DNA from: Gautieria morchelliformis
Lineage: Eukaryota; Basidiomycota; Agaricomycetes; Gomphales; Gomphaceae
Length of the DNA stretch: 64,000 bases
Reading direction: 5' to 3'
NCBI GenBank assembly: GCA_015179125.1
Contig: WHVA01000522.1
Coordinates: 1-64,000 of the forward strand
In this document: positions 1 through 11,376 of the stretch, piece after piece
Layout of the letters: each line of letters begins with the position of its first letter
Numbering within the stretch: position 1 is the stretch's first letter
The notes under the pieces: generated by a model
Databases searched by the model: none
What the model was told of the DNA's origin: nothing
What the model saw: the letters and a program-made list of their open reading frames with translations, nothing else
Made by a program: the position numbers and the translations under genes

Positions 1-1071
1 AGCGTTGGGCGCGTACGAGTGGGCGCTGGTCGTCAAGAGATGCTTGCACTGGTGGAGATGTGGGTCGGGGGCGTGGGGAAGGAGGAAAGAGGCCATTACA
101 TGATTTGTGGCGGGCGTGATCTACACTTGAGTAGAGAGAAGGTGAGCGAGAGAAGACTCAAGAGCGAGGAGACGGTAGTGTATATAAATAGACCGATCAC
201 GCCGTGTATCACAGCAGCACCCACTCGCGCCCCGAACATTCCATAATATCCACTGACCTCGGTCCCGCGATACTCATTATAGCCTTCTCGTGTTCCCCGC
301 GCCGGGAGTCTGGCGGCGAATGCGCGTGTCTGGCACGCACGGGCCACACGCCGGCATGAGAAGCAGTGCTTCGGTGAAGAGACTTGCTAAGTGCTGGAAC
401 GTATGCTGTCTGCAAGCTTCTTGAGGCAGTGGTGGCAAGGTATTTTTGGATGTAGAACGAACATCTACAGGCTTAACAGAGGCAGAAGACCCGTTGAATT
501 TCGCAAAGGACCGCCAGCTTGTTGGGGAAACTGGTGACAGGTAAGCTAAAGAGAAGGACTAATGATTCATGCATAAAACGCCATACCGGAGGTTTACATA
601 CAACTGGGTCAGCAGGCAGCGCCTGGTTAAAAGGCCATGGGGTAGAAGCCGTTCGGGAATGCTAGGGCAATCATGGAATAAACAGGGTCATGAGCGGGCG
701 TGCTTGCAATCAGGCTGAATCTCACAGGCTGTTTGGCCGTGGCGATCCGTGGCGATCAAACTTGTGGCAAGTTTAGAAATGGAGGTTGGGGCTTTGGAGA
801 GGGTGTCCAGCGAACGGGATTGCGCTTCCGGGACAGCACGAGAGCTGTTCGTGGATGGGCGAGAGGTTTTAGATGTAGTGTCGGGAAGATGGCCCAAGCT
901 ACTATCACTTGAAGTGGCGTTGCTTGAGGAGTTGCCTTGTGTCTCCCGGTACCATGGCACCTCCTGGCACGTGTACCCACCACGTCACGGCTTCCCCACG
1001 CTCGATCAATTCGCTATCCCACGCGACGCTTGATACCCAGTTTCTGTAATTCTGAGGTTAGTCGCTTCCAC
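1..1071. other. No gene recognised
   Basis: Several short overlapping open frames exist on both strands but none has recognisable motifs, splice structure or composition that favours coding. A serine-rich minus-strand frame at 688-960 is low complexity and has no support. Probably intergenic. Confidence 0.4.
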
Positions 1072-1296
1072 TCACTCGGGTCCGACTTCCATCCCTGCGT
1101 CGTCCTCCGACACGCCCGCAACGCCAACCTCCTGGGTGGTCAGTGCAAAAGTGCGACGCTCCAAGCTCACCCACGTGCCCTGTGGCAGCATCCACACTGC
1201 ATCGGCATTCTGCCTGATCCACGCTTGATCCACCGGTGAATACCGTGCGCGGTCCCTCCTACACGCAATGTCTAAAGCGTCAGCCTTCAGCCACAT
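1072..1296 (-). pseudogene. Possible coding remnant, unknown family
   Basis: A minus-strand frame of 74 codons has normal protein-like composition (tryptophans spread evenly, charged residues). Just past its stop the next frame continues with a plausible lysine- and leucine-rich tail ending near 1030 (SEWKRLTSELQKLGIKRR). That pattern fits a frameshifted exon or an unrecognised intron at about 1085. I do not recognise the family; it may be a non-coding coincidence. Confidence 0.25.
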
Positions 1297-1352
1297 GCTT
1301 CTCTGCTCATGATCGAATCAAGAATGATACCGTATGGAAGCCTGCAGAAGAC

Positions 1353-1519
1353 CAGAAGCACCGTCCCTAGCTCCATGCGCATCTACATCACGGCGTGCCC
1401 AGACTTCCTCGACGAAAACGCCTCCTTGCCCGTCCCAGAAGCACCGTCCCTAGCTCCATGCGCATCTACATCACGTCCTGCCCAGACTTCCTCGACCAAA
1501 ACGCCTCCTTGCCCGTCCC
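1353..1519. repeat. 83-bp tandem duplication
   Basis: Two near-identical copies (1353-1435 and 1436-1518) begin CAGAAGCACCGTCCC and end TTGCCCGTCCC. They differ at only a few positions (for example GGCGTGCC versus GTCCTGCC, GACGAAAA versus GACCAAAA), so the duplication is recent. 83 is not a multiple of three, so it is unlikely to sit inside a coding exon. Confidence 0.85.
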
Positions 1520-1708
1520 GACGACCGCGCATGCTGCATCTGCACGGCGTGATGTAGATGGGGTGCGTGGAGTTGGAGACGGTGTTTCTGGCCTTCTGCA
1601 GAGCTTCCTTGGGGTGTGGTATAATTAGCGGAGAAGCGAGTGCGGGCCCCCGCACCTTGACCCTGTCAGCCGTCGGCACCTCGCCTTCCTACCGGCCGCC
1701 GACGGCCC

Positions 1709-2330
1709 CGGGCCAACGCGCCCAACCAGGCGTCCCGGAGCCCGTCTGTCCCGCAATACAAACACGCGTCGGGCCCGCAGAGTGAAGAGCGCGCGATAGG
1801 CAGCGTCCGGGGCTGCATCGTGGACTGCTGGGTGAAGGAGGGAAGACGGCGATGTGGATGTGCGTGGGGAGGGCTGGGTCGGTCGACGAGGCGGTGCGGA
1901 GGACTGGGGTGGGAACGGGGGTGCTCGATGCGTGTGGCGACGGCCGCACGTGCGCGTGGGCTTACCTAGTACTTCTGCCAGACGCGCGTTTGTATTGTGG
2001 GCATCATCGACGGACAGACGGGCTCCCGGCTCCGGCACACCTGGCTGGGCGCGTTGGCATAGTGCAACTGTGAGAAAGACCACTCAACTAGGGATGGGAC
2101 GATTGCGCAGCAACAATGGGCGCGATAGGTGGGCGGCGTCCGCGGCTGGGCTGTGCGCTGCAGGGTGGCGGAGGGGTAGGCGGCGTCGCTGTGGACTGCT
2201 GGGTGACGGAGGTCGAACAGAACGGCGAGGATGTATGCGGAGGGCTGGGTGGGTGAGGAGGTGCGGCGGACTGGGTGCAGAGGTGCGGAGGACTGGGGTG
2301 CGGAGGGAGTGCTCTGTGCGGACACGCTTG
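1709..2330. repeat. GC-rich compound repeat: inverted arms plus diverged direct repeats
   Basis: 1709-1769 (containing CCAACGCGCCCAACCAGG and CCCGTCTGTCC) reappears in reverse complement at about 1982-2061 (GGACAGACGGGCTCC, CTGGCTGGGCGCGTTGG), giving inverted arms of roughly 60 bp around a 210-bp spacer. The spacer, about 1785-1930, is also related in direct orientation to 2115-2320: both carry GACTGCTGGGTGA, GGAGGGCTGGGT and GGTGCGGAGGACTGGGGT. No transposase or target duplication was found. Confidence 0.6.
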
Positions 2331-2731
2331 GGGGATGCTGGTGGGCAGAGAGAGAGAGAGGCTGGCGTGGGGGCAATTTTAAGGGAGGAGTTTGCGGAAG
2401 AGCGACGCTGACGCTGATCAGATTGTGGATGCCGCGGAAGACCCCGATTGGGATGAAGTCGCATTACCTAACCGCAGCCACAATAGGCAGCACCTAACAA
2501 TAGCACCGGCAAGCCAAGCTGTCCAGCCATCACGCCCGGATGCGTACCCGAATATACGCTAACCACTGAAACGCTTCTCCGGGCGCATCAGCGAATCATG
2601 GATAATACAGTATACCTAGATCACGCCAGCAGATCTCCAGATCTCGTCCCAATTCGTCTGCGCCGAACACCTGGCAACAAATTTCCTTCCTTATCCGTCG
2701 ATTATTCCATAACTAGAACGACGCGCGTGGC

Positions 2732-3160
2732 TTAAGAAATTTTCTTTTCTATTACATCAAGCACGTTCCATCGCATTACCAACCCCAATACAACCCGCGA
2801 AGCGAAGCTTCCAGCCACCACGTCCATCCCGATCGACATAATGGCCCATTGGGTCGCATTCCAACACGACCCTGCAGCCCAAACTGACACCCCGCGGAGG
2901 AAGCCTCCCAGCCACTCCCTCTTCCGCAGCCCTGCACGCCGCACCGTCGCTAGTGGGAGTGGCAGCCGCGCCGGGCGTGGGTTGGGCAGGCGGGGCGGGA
3001 ACAGCGCCAGGGCCACCAGAAACGGCGCGGGGCCTTTAGGGTTGAGATCTGGGTCTTGGTCTGTGTCTGTGTCTGGCGCAGAGGCTAATGGAAGAGCCAC
3101 AGGCGACGTGATCCCGAGGCCAAAAGAAGGCTCGTATGCCACGTGCATGTGACATGCCAA
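2732..3160 (-). CDS. Hypothetical 142-aa frame
   Basis: An uninterrupted minus-strand frame with a proline-rich N-terminal half and a more hydrophobic C-terminal third (about residues 95-135) that could hold one or two membrane segments. Most of the overlapping plus strand is also open, which is common in GC-rich DNA and weakens the case. I recognise no domain and see no splice signals. Treat as a weak candidate. Confidence 0.2.
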   Translation of the reverse strand: MACHMHVAYEPSFGLGITSPVALPLASAPDTDTDQDPDLNPKGPAPFLVALALFPPRLPNPRPARLPLPLATVRRAGLRKREWLGGFLRGVSVWAAGSCWNATQWAIMSIGMDVVAGSFASRVVLGLVMRWNVLDVIEKKIS

Positions 3161-4696
3161 CCTTTGGAGAACGTTGACCGCTGCGCCGGTTCGGACTGTC
3201 TGTAGTACATTCCCGACAGAATTTGGAGCTGGATGGACCTGTCAATAGTAAACACAGAGTCCAATCGCAAGTGAGTAGATAGAAAATTAGTCACTCGTGC
3301 AATATATATGCGACAGCAGTATGCGAGATGCGTGTCAACGGAGCGGGTAAATGTTTCAAACTTCAAAGGAAGTGTAGCTTGTCGCAATTATTTTAGGACG
3401 CCGTACCTGGTAAATATATTATGTCCAGATATATCATAGCTGTCGAGGTCCTTTCTATCGTGAGGAGAGGTTTAGCGGCTACGGACTTCGTTTCACTCGG
3501 TCTATTTCATGATTTCACGCACACGACTAACGACTTGCAACGTCCCCTATAACGACTCTATTCACGATTTTTTGTAGTGACTTCTCATTTACTATCTACA
3601 TTCAAGTCCATCCCAAGCATCCTGAGGCGCATATACGCGCACATTCGAGCTATCGAGTATTACACAGGGCACGAGTCGGAACTACACCCGAGTATCAACA
3701 CTCACTGAGCGGTGTCAAACACATCATACCATTCCCAGGCCCTCAGACCCGCATCACGAGTCCAGTCGAGGCACACAAGCCATGTGCAGATTCAAGGAAC
3801 CGAACACCAGGGCGAAGCGATTCGATCACACCTCGCGATCCATTTCCTCCACTACACTCGAGTCGCGTCCACTACTCCTATTCCGTTTCACCTACCTCCC
3901 AGCCTTATCCATCGCGGCCAGGGTGAGGATGTGCGCGTTACGCAGTGTCGAAGCGTGACTGTCGCATTTGTGAATTAAAAAGGACAGGTTTGGACTCACC
4001 AACAAATTAGCTCTCAAAGAAATTCAGTACACATCAAGAGGTCAATATGACGATTCTTACCATGCCCAATTGCATAATATCTGCGACGTCACTTTTGAGT
4101 CTTCATCCACACGCACAACTTTGATCTTATGGTGCACCACCTGTGGCCACAAGCTTGCGGCATTGGCCGGTATAAAGTCTTTATCCAAAATTTCTGGGAT
4201 GCCGAAGAGTATTATAGTAGCTATATACGTGGTTGCTCCGCAGCACCGCGCTTCACTCTAAATTTTGGGTAGCCGATATCGGGATGTAATTCCAAAGATT
4301 ATCGGAAAGTAATCCGAATAGTACCCAAATTATGCGGTCGCGAGATTTGACCTTCTGTCCAAATAAAAACAGCATGTAACCCATATTTCATCCAAGATTT
4401 CAGCTAGATCTCTCCACACAAGAATCTATCACCGGTGCTATTGCCCGGCTAGGCAGCCAGCTGCAGCCTCAATAATTGCAAGAAAATTTTATATAAACAA
4501 GAAATAGCCCAGTAATCCTTTGCCTATGATAGCTGAGGCTACACTGGCATCATTTCTCGACTTGCGGCCCCTCAAGCGCCACCTTTCATGCAGCGATCAA
4601 ACACCGACTGCTAGAGTTGTCATGTCCAAATTAGAAAGGGAATACCTGTTCAGTAGCACTCACATTACGTATTGCTTTCACCACGCCCTCGTCTTC
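3161..4696. other. Intergenic, no gene seen
   Basis: AT content rises and only short unsupported frames occur. The last 300 bp contain TATATAAAC-like sequence near 4491 and could be the promoter of the coiled-coil gene that follows. Confidence 0.45.
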
Positions 4697-6299
4697 ATGG
4701 CAAGCAAGAGTGCCACAAAGAGCACAGACAAGAAGCGGACTGTGTTGGACAGGCAAGAAGCCGCGTCAGATCAGGATACAGATGATAGACAAAGGACTCC
4801 ACCTCCAAAGAAAGCTAAGCCTAGCCTACATCCATCTGCAGGCTTGCAGCGACCTGATTCAACAGTTCCTTCCAAATTGTCGGCACGTACGAAGTTAGCT
4901 CTGTCAGGAGGAGTGAGACCGGCCATTCCTAGCACTGCCTTGTCAGCGCTCCGACTTCCTTCAACGGGCATTAAGGCCCTGACAGACAGTGTTACGGACC
5001 TCAAAACAACAGCTATGACCATTGGAAAAACCGTTGGCAAACTCGAAGATTCAATAATCCCTGGCTTGACACAGCAAATCGAAGAGGTTGAAGAACTAGT
5101 GACTAAGCTGACTCAAGACATGAGAGCGCTGGAGGATGAAAACGAGCGTATATTAGAAACGCTAAATGCACAAGACGAGGATCTTACCAAGCTCGAGGCG
5201 CGATTTAATGCCATTGAAGAGCGACTCTCACACAGGTCAAAAGGGCGTCAAGAATCTGACGGGGGTACAATGGCTGAGGAAGAGGCAGATGATGACGCTA
5301 AGGGTCACGATAACCCCAAGCAGCGTAATAATGCATTAAATGTGAGTGTTATTGTTATATTATAGAAGGAATTCACTTACTATGAGTAATAGAATTTCGT
5401 ACGCGCAGCTTTCTATGGTCTCATGGGTGTTGAGGAGCGATCGGAAAAGCTTAAGGATCCGATATTGCGTGGCTACTGGGTTCCAGATACGTCTTCTAAA
5501 ACCCCAACCAACGATCAATTTTCTCGACCTAATTTCAATCTCACCTTCGGGAAGCAAAAGAGGTGGCATAAAGACGTTGCTAAACAAATAAAGGACAAGG
5601 GACTGAGTTTTTCTCGTGCTTGTCTAAACAACGCTGAGGCTAACGCACTTACCATCGACACGATCATCGACCGATTGGGCATTGTTTTCAAAAATGCCCG
5701 CGCGAAGTACAAGATGCAAGGGAAAGAGCAGGTTGAGCAAGACGAATGTGAGATGACAAAACGACGTACTGGGCGCAAGTTGAGGGTGAGCTGCTCTTAC
5801 ACCGGTTTTCTCAATACTAAATTGGATGTGTCATCAGAAAGCGAAGGGAAGGATGAAGGTGCGGAATCTTGTCGCAAAACTGCAAAGCCGTCAGTACGAC
5901 TGGATGTTTGGGGTGGACTACCAGTCCACCGATGAGTCAGAGTGGGAAGAGGTAATTAGCGAGGGATCAGGGGACGAACGACCAGGACGAACCACACGCA
6001 TTAAGTCCCAAAATCCATGGCAGTCACATCCGCCAAGATATCGTGCTGCCCACGTATGTGCAATTTGTGTTAGAGATGGTTTTCAGGGTAGACACATACT
6101 AAGAATTTTGGTTTATTATCAGGTCCAGGAGCTGTTTGCCCTTCTCGATACCCATCGCATCGAGGACCAGAATAGGTCCGGCTATGCTGCCAAGGTAGGT
6201 CACTGTCTTTACACAGTGAGCATGGACAGCGACGAAGCCCAGGCATCGGTGCTGGAAGCGCGTTTCCAGGTACCAGAGGGTGACCAGCCTAAGCTCTAG
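4697..6299 (+). CDS. Coiled-coil protein of unknown function (4 exons)
   Basis: Predicted exons 4697-5341, 5393-5785, 5838-6053 and 6123-6299 join in one frame of 476 residues; all three introns are phase 0, 51-69 bp, with GTGAGT, GTGAGC and GTATGT donors and CTAA/CTTAC-like branch sites. The N-terminus is basic and Ser/Pro-rich with a PPPKKAKPS patch that could be nuclear-localising. Residues about 90-190 form a heptad-like coiled coil (LTQQIEEVEELVTKL), followed by an acidic linker. Exon 2 begins a distinct, well-composed domain (FYGLMGVEE, LRGYWVPD, LNNAEANALTIDTIIDRLG), then a Lys/Arg-rich stretch (KRRTGRKLR), then an acidic segment and a PWQ-like motif. I do not recognise the family. A broken paralogue lies at 48.4-49.1 kb, so the family is dispersed. 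The first ATG could also be an upstream one at 4520, but composition favours 4697. Confidence 0.65.
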
Positions 6300-6633
6300 C
6301 TCATAGCAAAGTGACCAAGTGTTGGACGCGCACGTACGCGTGTCGTCACGTGATTCTGCCACGAACGAGCCTAAGTCGATGCGCCAATGCAATACATATG
6401 CCCGATCTACGCGAGAGTACTAGCAATTCGACGCACTGACGTTATATAAAACATGAGCCAGGAATAAACCCAGCGGTACCCCGTTGCTACTTTCAGATGA
6501 TATTCGATTATTATTTAAAAATTGGTCCAAAAATCGTCAGGCGACTTTTTGGCCTAAAGCGCGGTGCAGTCCGTGCTCACATAAGTTGTCAGATGTAGTC
6601 GAAGTGAAATTGTTCACGGACAATACTAGGGAG
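6300..6633. other. Short intergenic gap and left target duplication of element A
   Basis: No gene seen. The last five bases, 6629-6633 (GGGAG), are the left target-site duplication of copia element A; the matching copy is 11129-11133. Confidence 0.7.
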
Positions 6634-6856
6634 TGCGGAACGAAGGAGATATAATAGTCTGATATTCTATATTGATCTCAAGTAGATCGTTCCTTTATAT
6701 ACAAAATATGGTGTCCATTATATTACCAATCTCTTCGAGCTGCTGTGCCGATGCGATGCCGGTGCACCAGCAACCCGGGGTCGAGAGCGATCTCGAACCT
6801 CCGGCTAAGTGCGTGCCGGCTCTGCCTCGGCGGTGTCATCGTCCCGATTACTAACA
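6634..6856 (-). repeat. 3' LTR of element A
   Basis: Begins TGCGGAACG and ends TACTAACA in plus orientation; identical to 10906-11128 except for base 3 (C here, T there). The 3' end of the pol frame runs about 50 bp into it. Confidence 0.93.
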
Positions 6857-8530
6857 CTCCCCCTCAGCGAGAAGTCCCTTCGGTAAAATCCTAATTTCCC
6901 TAATAGATACCTATGTTGGTGCATGTCTAATCCCTTTGTAAATATGTCCGCTACGTTCTCCTTCGTCGGTACGTATGTAAGTGATGCCTCGTGAGAGACC
7001 ACTTTCTCACGGATGAAATGATATGCGACATTGATGTGTTTGGTACGCGCATGATACGTTGCGTCATGCGATAGTGTAATGGCGCCTAGATTGTCTGATC
7101 GAAGTGACGTGGGCTGGGTTTGATCGATTCCAAGTTCCTCGATAAAACGCCTCAGCCAGATTAATTGCTTGGCGCCCTCGGTAAGTGCCATGTATTCGGC
7201 CTCCGTGGTAGATAGCGCGATCGTTCGCTGCTTCTTCGAGCTCCATGCAATAGTTCCTCCTCCTAGTATAGCTACGTAGCCACTAATAGATAGTGCGTCG
7301 TTTCTATTAGCATAATCCGAGTCGACAAATATTTCGAGGTCGAGACCAGCGTCTCGTCGGAAGATTATGCCGTCGTCACGTGACCCTTTGAGGTACCTGA
7401 GCGCGTGCTTGATCGCCGTCCAGTGCTCGGTTCCGTAAGTAGTAGTGAATTGGCTCAGATGTTGTACGGTAAAGGCCAAATCAGGTCGCGTGCTGAGTGC
7501 TGCATACATGAGTGATCCGATCGCCTTGGCATAGGGTACTTCGGCAGTTGGACCTGTTGAGTCCATGGGTGTCGTGAGTTTGATCATTTTATGCAGAGGT
7601 GTAGATACCGAATGTGCTGTTGTCATGTTGAATCGATCGAGTATGATGTCGATGTAATGTCCTTGTGACATGATCAGTGTTCCCTCATCCCTATTCCTCT
7701 CAACTCTAATTCCCAATATTTTCTTCATTTCTCCTAAATCTGTTAAGGGGAATTTCCCATGAAGCTCCCCCTTGAGCTTAATCATCCCTCCTTTGGAGTC
7801 AGCAAATAGTCCAAAGTCGTCCACATATACTGATATGACTTCGATTGAGTCCTTATCTTGTCTGATGTAGACACATTCATCGGCTGTACTTTGATGGAAG
7901 CCGAGATCGAGTAGTAATTTGCGTAAGCGCTGATGCCAAGCTCGCCCCGATTGCTTGAGTCCGTAGAGCGCTCTGTATATTCTTAGAACGCGTCCAGATC
8001 CATCGTCAAATCCGTCGGGCTGGCGCATGTAGATCTCCTCATCTATGGTTGAATTGAGGTAGGCGCCTTTGACATCCATCATTTCGATTTCCCAATCGAG
8101 TGTGTTTGCGATCGCTAATAGAACGCGTAGTGAATCGAATTTGACCACGGGTGAGGTTATCTCGTAGTAATCCATCCCTGGTCTCTGTGTGAATCCTTGA
8201 GCCACAACCCTTGCTTTAGCCTTATCGAATTGTCCATCCGGTTGTGTTTTGACAGCGTATACCCATCGGCAACCGATAGCTACTCGTCCGGGTGGTAGTT
8301 CTGTTAGCTCCCATGTTCCTAACGTCTTGTGTTGGTCCATCTCAATTTCCATCGCTTTCTCCCAGATCGGCGCATCATCACGTGATACCGCCGCTCTGTA
8401 ATTCTCAGGTTCAGTGACGATTTCTCTCGTTATGTAAACCTGCTCGGTGCGTCCTGAATTATTCAGCTTCCGGTAATCCGGTCTTTGAGTGATACGCGCG
8501 CTCCGTCGAATCTCTGGAGCTGGCGCTTGT
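6805..8530 (-). CDS. Element A pol 3' half: reverse transcriptase and RNase H
   Basis: The frame with a start codon at 8352 is 515 residues, but it is open upstream to about 8.55 kb in the same frame, so it is the continuation of the polyprotein after a frameshift. It contains the copia reverse transcriptase core: WELTELPPG at the start, KARVVAQGFTQRPGMDY, DVKGAYLN, LYGLKQSGRAWHQRL and the catalytic YVDD (VYVDDFGLF). The RNase H domain follows, with VDSDYAN, ALSTTEAEYMAL, LRSDNLGAI and the KHINVAYHF motif typical of copia. The stop is inside the 3' LTR. All catalytic acids I can place are present. Confidence 0.93.
6857..6868 (-). other. Polypurine tract of element A
   Basis: Read on the minus strand, GAGGGGGAG lies directly before the 3' LTR, the expected place for the plus-strand DNA primer. 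It is also inside the pol reading frame. Confidence 0.8.
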
Positions 8531-10826
8531 TCAGGTGGATCAGGAACGGGTGTTGCTGGGGTGATGACGTCTGTGGGGTAGATGTGATCGGGTCCGGCAC
8601 ATGCTCGCGCGGTGAGTGCTCCCCCTCGAGCGGTGCCGTGTCGTCATCGTCGTTATCTGGGATGGGGTAGAGTCGGTTGTCATTTTCGTCAAATGTAATG
8701 TTCCTAGATACTTGAACGTGCTTTGAGGCTTTATTGTAGTACCTCCAGGCCTTTGCATGTTCAGCTACTCCGACGAATATATGTTCTTCTGCCTTTGGAT
8801 CAAGTTTGGCTCGACGTTGATCCGGCACCATAACCCAGCAATTTGTCCCGAATTCCTCTAGACGTGCTATGTTCGGCTTTTTGCCGAATAGTGCTTGGAA
8901 CGGCGTTGCGTCATCTCCAAGCGCTCGCGTGGGTGATCGATTTTTGATATAACACGCGTAAGCCACGGCCTCGGGCCAGAGTATTTTTGGCAGGTTCTTG
9001 GCAAATATCATTGCCCGTGCGTGCTCGAGTAAGGTCCGGTTGAGTCGTTCGGCGATTCCATTCTGGGCTGGGGAGTATGGAGCTGTGGTCTCCATGATAA
9101 TGCCATATTTTGCACAAAATTCCTTGAAATTTTTATTGACATATTCCCCTCCATTATCCGAGCGAAACCTCTTTAGTTTCTGACCTGTTTGGGTCTCGAG
9201 GAATGCCTTGTACGTCTCGAAGTGTTTGAGCGCTTCATCTTTGGTGCTCCCAAAATAGATGACCGTGTACCTCGATTTGATGTCCGTGAAAGAATAAAAG
9301 TATTTCTCACGCAATGGTCCCTCGGTCTGGGCAGGTCCCCATACATCGGATACTGTCAGGTCACCGACCTGTTCTACAGTGTCCTCGGCTCTTTTGGGGA
9401 ACGGCTCCACATGCCGCTTGCCTTGTATGCACGCCTTGCACTGGCTCGGCTCGTTTGACTCGTCGATCTCAAGTCCGGTGACTAGATCGTTAGATTTCAA
9501 CATTTTTATAGAATCTATGTTGACGTGCCCGAGTATCCTGTGCCATTTGTCCCATGACCGTCCTTTTGCCGCTGCGGCAAAGTCCCGTGCCTCGACTGAT
9601 AGAGTGACCCGTGCCTTCATACAGAATAGCCGCCCGCGCTTCTGTCCCTGTGCGAAGGTAACTCCGGCGCGTGATTTGAATTCGACGCCGGTGCCTGAAA
9701 ATGTGGCCGTGTTGCCCTTATCAGTTAAACGCCCTACGCTGATAAGGTTGTTCGGCGCATCCGGTGCATGCTTGACGTCACGTAGTTCGATCGTGTTCGT
9801 CTTGGCACCGATCTTGAATTCCATGTATATAGTGCCTCGGCCTTGTGTATGTAGTACCGCACCGGGTGAAATTCCTTCGATTTCAGATGGTTCCTCGGCA
9901 TAGCTAGCGAAATCATTTCGGCTTCTAGCTATGTGTGTTGTTGCCGCTGAATCGGCTAGCCAGTCGGATGCAGATATAGCGCTGTATGCTACCTCCTTAG
10001 ATACAAATGCGAAGTCCTTTTCTTCAGCTTGTTTGACTGTTTCTTTGTTCCCTGATTTGAACCATTTCGGTGCTTGGCCCTCCTTGCCGCCACCTTTCGC
10101 CCAACAGTCCTTCACGTAATGACCCTTCTTGCCGCAATTTCGGCACTTTCCCTTTGTTGCTCCTGAGTCATCTTTCCTGGTCCTGTGACGTTGTTGCGCC
10201 TTAAGCGCCGTCTGCCGTGCCGATCCAGCTTTCCGTGCTCGATCCTCATCGAGGACCCGAGCTATTAATATATCAGCTGTTGTCCCGGCTCCACTGGCGT
10301 TTACTGCCGTAATAAACGCCGACCAAGAATCTGGTAATGACGTCAGCAACGTGTTCGAGAACTCGGTGTCACTGATGTAATGCCCCCGCGCATTCAATTC
10401 CTGTTGAATGCCGCGGAGCTTGCGTACGTGCTCCTCCATGTTTGCGCCGTCCTCGGCAAGCGTCCGGAAGAAGTCTCTTCGGAGATTTACAATCCCCACT
10501 GCTCCCTTTGATTCGAATATTGCTTGTAGACTAGTCCATACAGCAAACGCAGACATCGTCTGATTGATGTAAACTAGTTGTTCATCGGCAACTCTGAGGC
10601 AAATCTCTTTTCTAGCCTTCTTGTCCTTCCTTCTCCAATCGTCGATCTCCTGCTGTTCGGTCGCAGTGACGTTGTCGGCATCTGCCGGTCTCAGTTCCGT
10701 CTCCCTGCCGATAGCCACGTCCCACAGATCTGAGTCATCGAGTATCCACTCGAGCCGCCGGCGCCACGCCGCGTAATTGTCCCCGTTCAAGGGGTCGATC
10801 TTGTACGTGTTGTTGCTACTCGACAT
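8463..10826 (-). CDS. Element A Gag-protease-integrase polyprotein (787 aa frame)
   Basis: Starts 80 bp inside the 5' LTR. Residues about 1-210 are a copia Gag (DPLNGDNYAAWRRRLEW) followed by a CCHC zinc knuckle, CRNCGKKGHYVKDC. The protease active site DSAATTHI follows at about residue 290. The GAG-pre-integrase HHCC zinc region has WHRILGHVN and CKACIQGK. The integrase core shows the D,D-35-E residues in SDVWGP, RSDNGGEY and NGIAERLNRT, then GKKPNIARLEEFG. The frame ends in a Pro/Ser/Thr linker, after which the protein continues in the -1 frame into reverse transcriptase. Probably a one-base deletion in an otherwise functional polyprotein. Confidence 0.93.
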   Translation of the reverse strand: MSSSNNTYKIDPLNGDNYAAWRRRLEWILDDSDLWDVAIGRETELRPADADNVTATEQQEIDDWRRKDKKARKEICLRVADEQLVYINQTMSAFAVWTSLQAIFESKGAVGIVNLRRDFFRTLAEDGANMEEHVRKLRGIQQELNARGHYISDTEFSNTLLTSLPDSWSAFITAVNASGAGTTADILIARVLDEDRARKAGSARQTALKAQQRHRTRKDDSGATKGKCRNCGKKGHYVKDCWAKGGGKEGQAPKWFKSGNKETVKQAEEKDFAFVSKEVAYSAISASDWLADSAATTHIARSRNDFASYAEEPSEIEGISPGAVLHTQGRGTIYMEFKIGAKTNTIELRDVKHAPDAPNNLISVGRLTDKGNTATFSGTGVEFKSRAGVTFAQGQKRGRLFCMKARVTLSVEARDFAAAAKGRSWDKWHRILGHVNIDSIKMLKSNDLVTGLEIDESNEPSQCKACIQGKRHVEPFPKRAEDTVEQVGDLTVSDVWGPAQTEGPLREKYFYSFTDIKSRYTVIYFGSTKDEALKHFETYKAFLETQTGQKLKRFRSDNGGEYVNKNFKEFCAKYGIIMETTAPYSPAQNGIAERLNRTLLEHARAMIFAKNLPKILWPEAVAYACYIKNRSPTRALGDDATPFQALFGKKPNIARLEEFGTNCWVMVPDQRRAKLDPKAEEHIFVGVAEHAKAWRYYNKASKHVQVSRNITFDENDNRLYPIPDNDDDDTAPLEGEHSPREHVPDPITSTPQTSSPQQHPFLIHLNKRQLQRFDGARVSLKDRITGS

Positions 10827-10889
10827 CGTCGATCGGTATTGAGTTATTGGAGTATAGAGCGTAGTTAGATTTGTAGTAGTTTAGTTATG

Positions 10890-10905
10890 CGCGGGGCCCA
10901 TAACC
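10890..10905 (-). other. Primer-binding site of element A (half tRNA-iMet type)
   Basis: On the minus strand GGTTATGGGCCCC follows the 5' LTR with no gap. It is complementary to the anticodon arm of eukaryotic initiator tRNA-Met (GGGCCCATAACC), not to a tRNA 3' end. Drosophila copia and yeast Ty5 prime this way from a cleaved half tRNA. Confidence 0.8.
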
Positions 10906-11128
10906 TGTGGAACGAAGGAGATATAATAGTCTGATATTCTATATTGATCTCAAGTAGATCGTTCCTTTATATACAAAATATGGTGTCCATTATATTACCA
11001 ATCTCTTCGAGCTGCTGTGCCGATGCGATGCCGGTGCACCAGCAACCCGGGGTCGAGAGCGATCTCGAACCTCCGGCTAAGTGCGTGCCGGCTCTGCCTC
11101 GGCGGTGTCATCGTCCCGATTACTAACA
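10906..11128 (-). repeat. 5' LTR of element A
   Basis: TGTGGAACG to TACTAACA, followed by the target duplication GGGAG at 11129-11133. It is the LTR nearer the P450 promoter. Confidence 0.93.
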
Positions 11129-11376
11129 GGGAGAGCCACTGGACTGCGCAACCGACTTTCGTATATACGTACAAGGCCAGTCTTCCGTGGTGCCATGCCG
11201 GCAGTGTGTGCATCTCGTATTCAGCGCTCGGGCCGATGATGGCAGGGTCAATTTCAAGCCATTGAGATCCTCTGAATTCAAACAGTGTCCTATACATCGA
11301 AGCACGTGGTAGAAGATGCGGGAATCTTTGCATCACAGGTATATAAACTACGGCTCAGATCTGGCAACTCGCCGAC

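Larger units (their letters stand above)
6634..11128 (-). mobile_element. Ty1/copia LTR retrotransposon A, near-complete, minus strand
   Basis: A 4.5-kb element with 223-bp LTRs, 5-bp target duplication GGGAG on both sides, a minus-strand gag-protease-integrase frame followed by a reverse transcriptase-RNase H frame, and integrase before reverse transcriptase, the order that defines copia. The primer-binding site abuts the right (5') LTR and a polypurine tract abuts the left (3') LTR. By eye the LTRs differ at one base only, so insertion is very recent. The only coding lesion I see is one frameshift near 8.55 kb. It lies 244 bp upstream of the P450 ATG, transcribed away from it. Confidence 0.95.

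Noticed and set aside
1854-2411. 185-codon Gly/Arg-rich plus-strand frame
   Set aside because: Composition mirrors the GC-rich repeat, overlapping long frames exist on the other strand, and no homology is recognisable.
8530-8590. Programmed -1 ribosomal frameshift between the two frames of element A
   Set aside because: Copia elements normally use one long frame, and I find no canonical slippery heptamer in the Pro-rich linker, only C runs. A one-base deletion is simpler.
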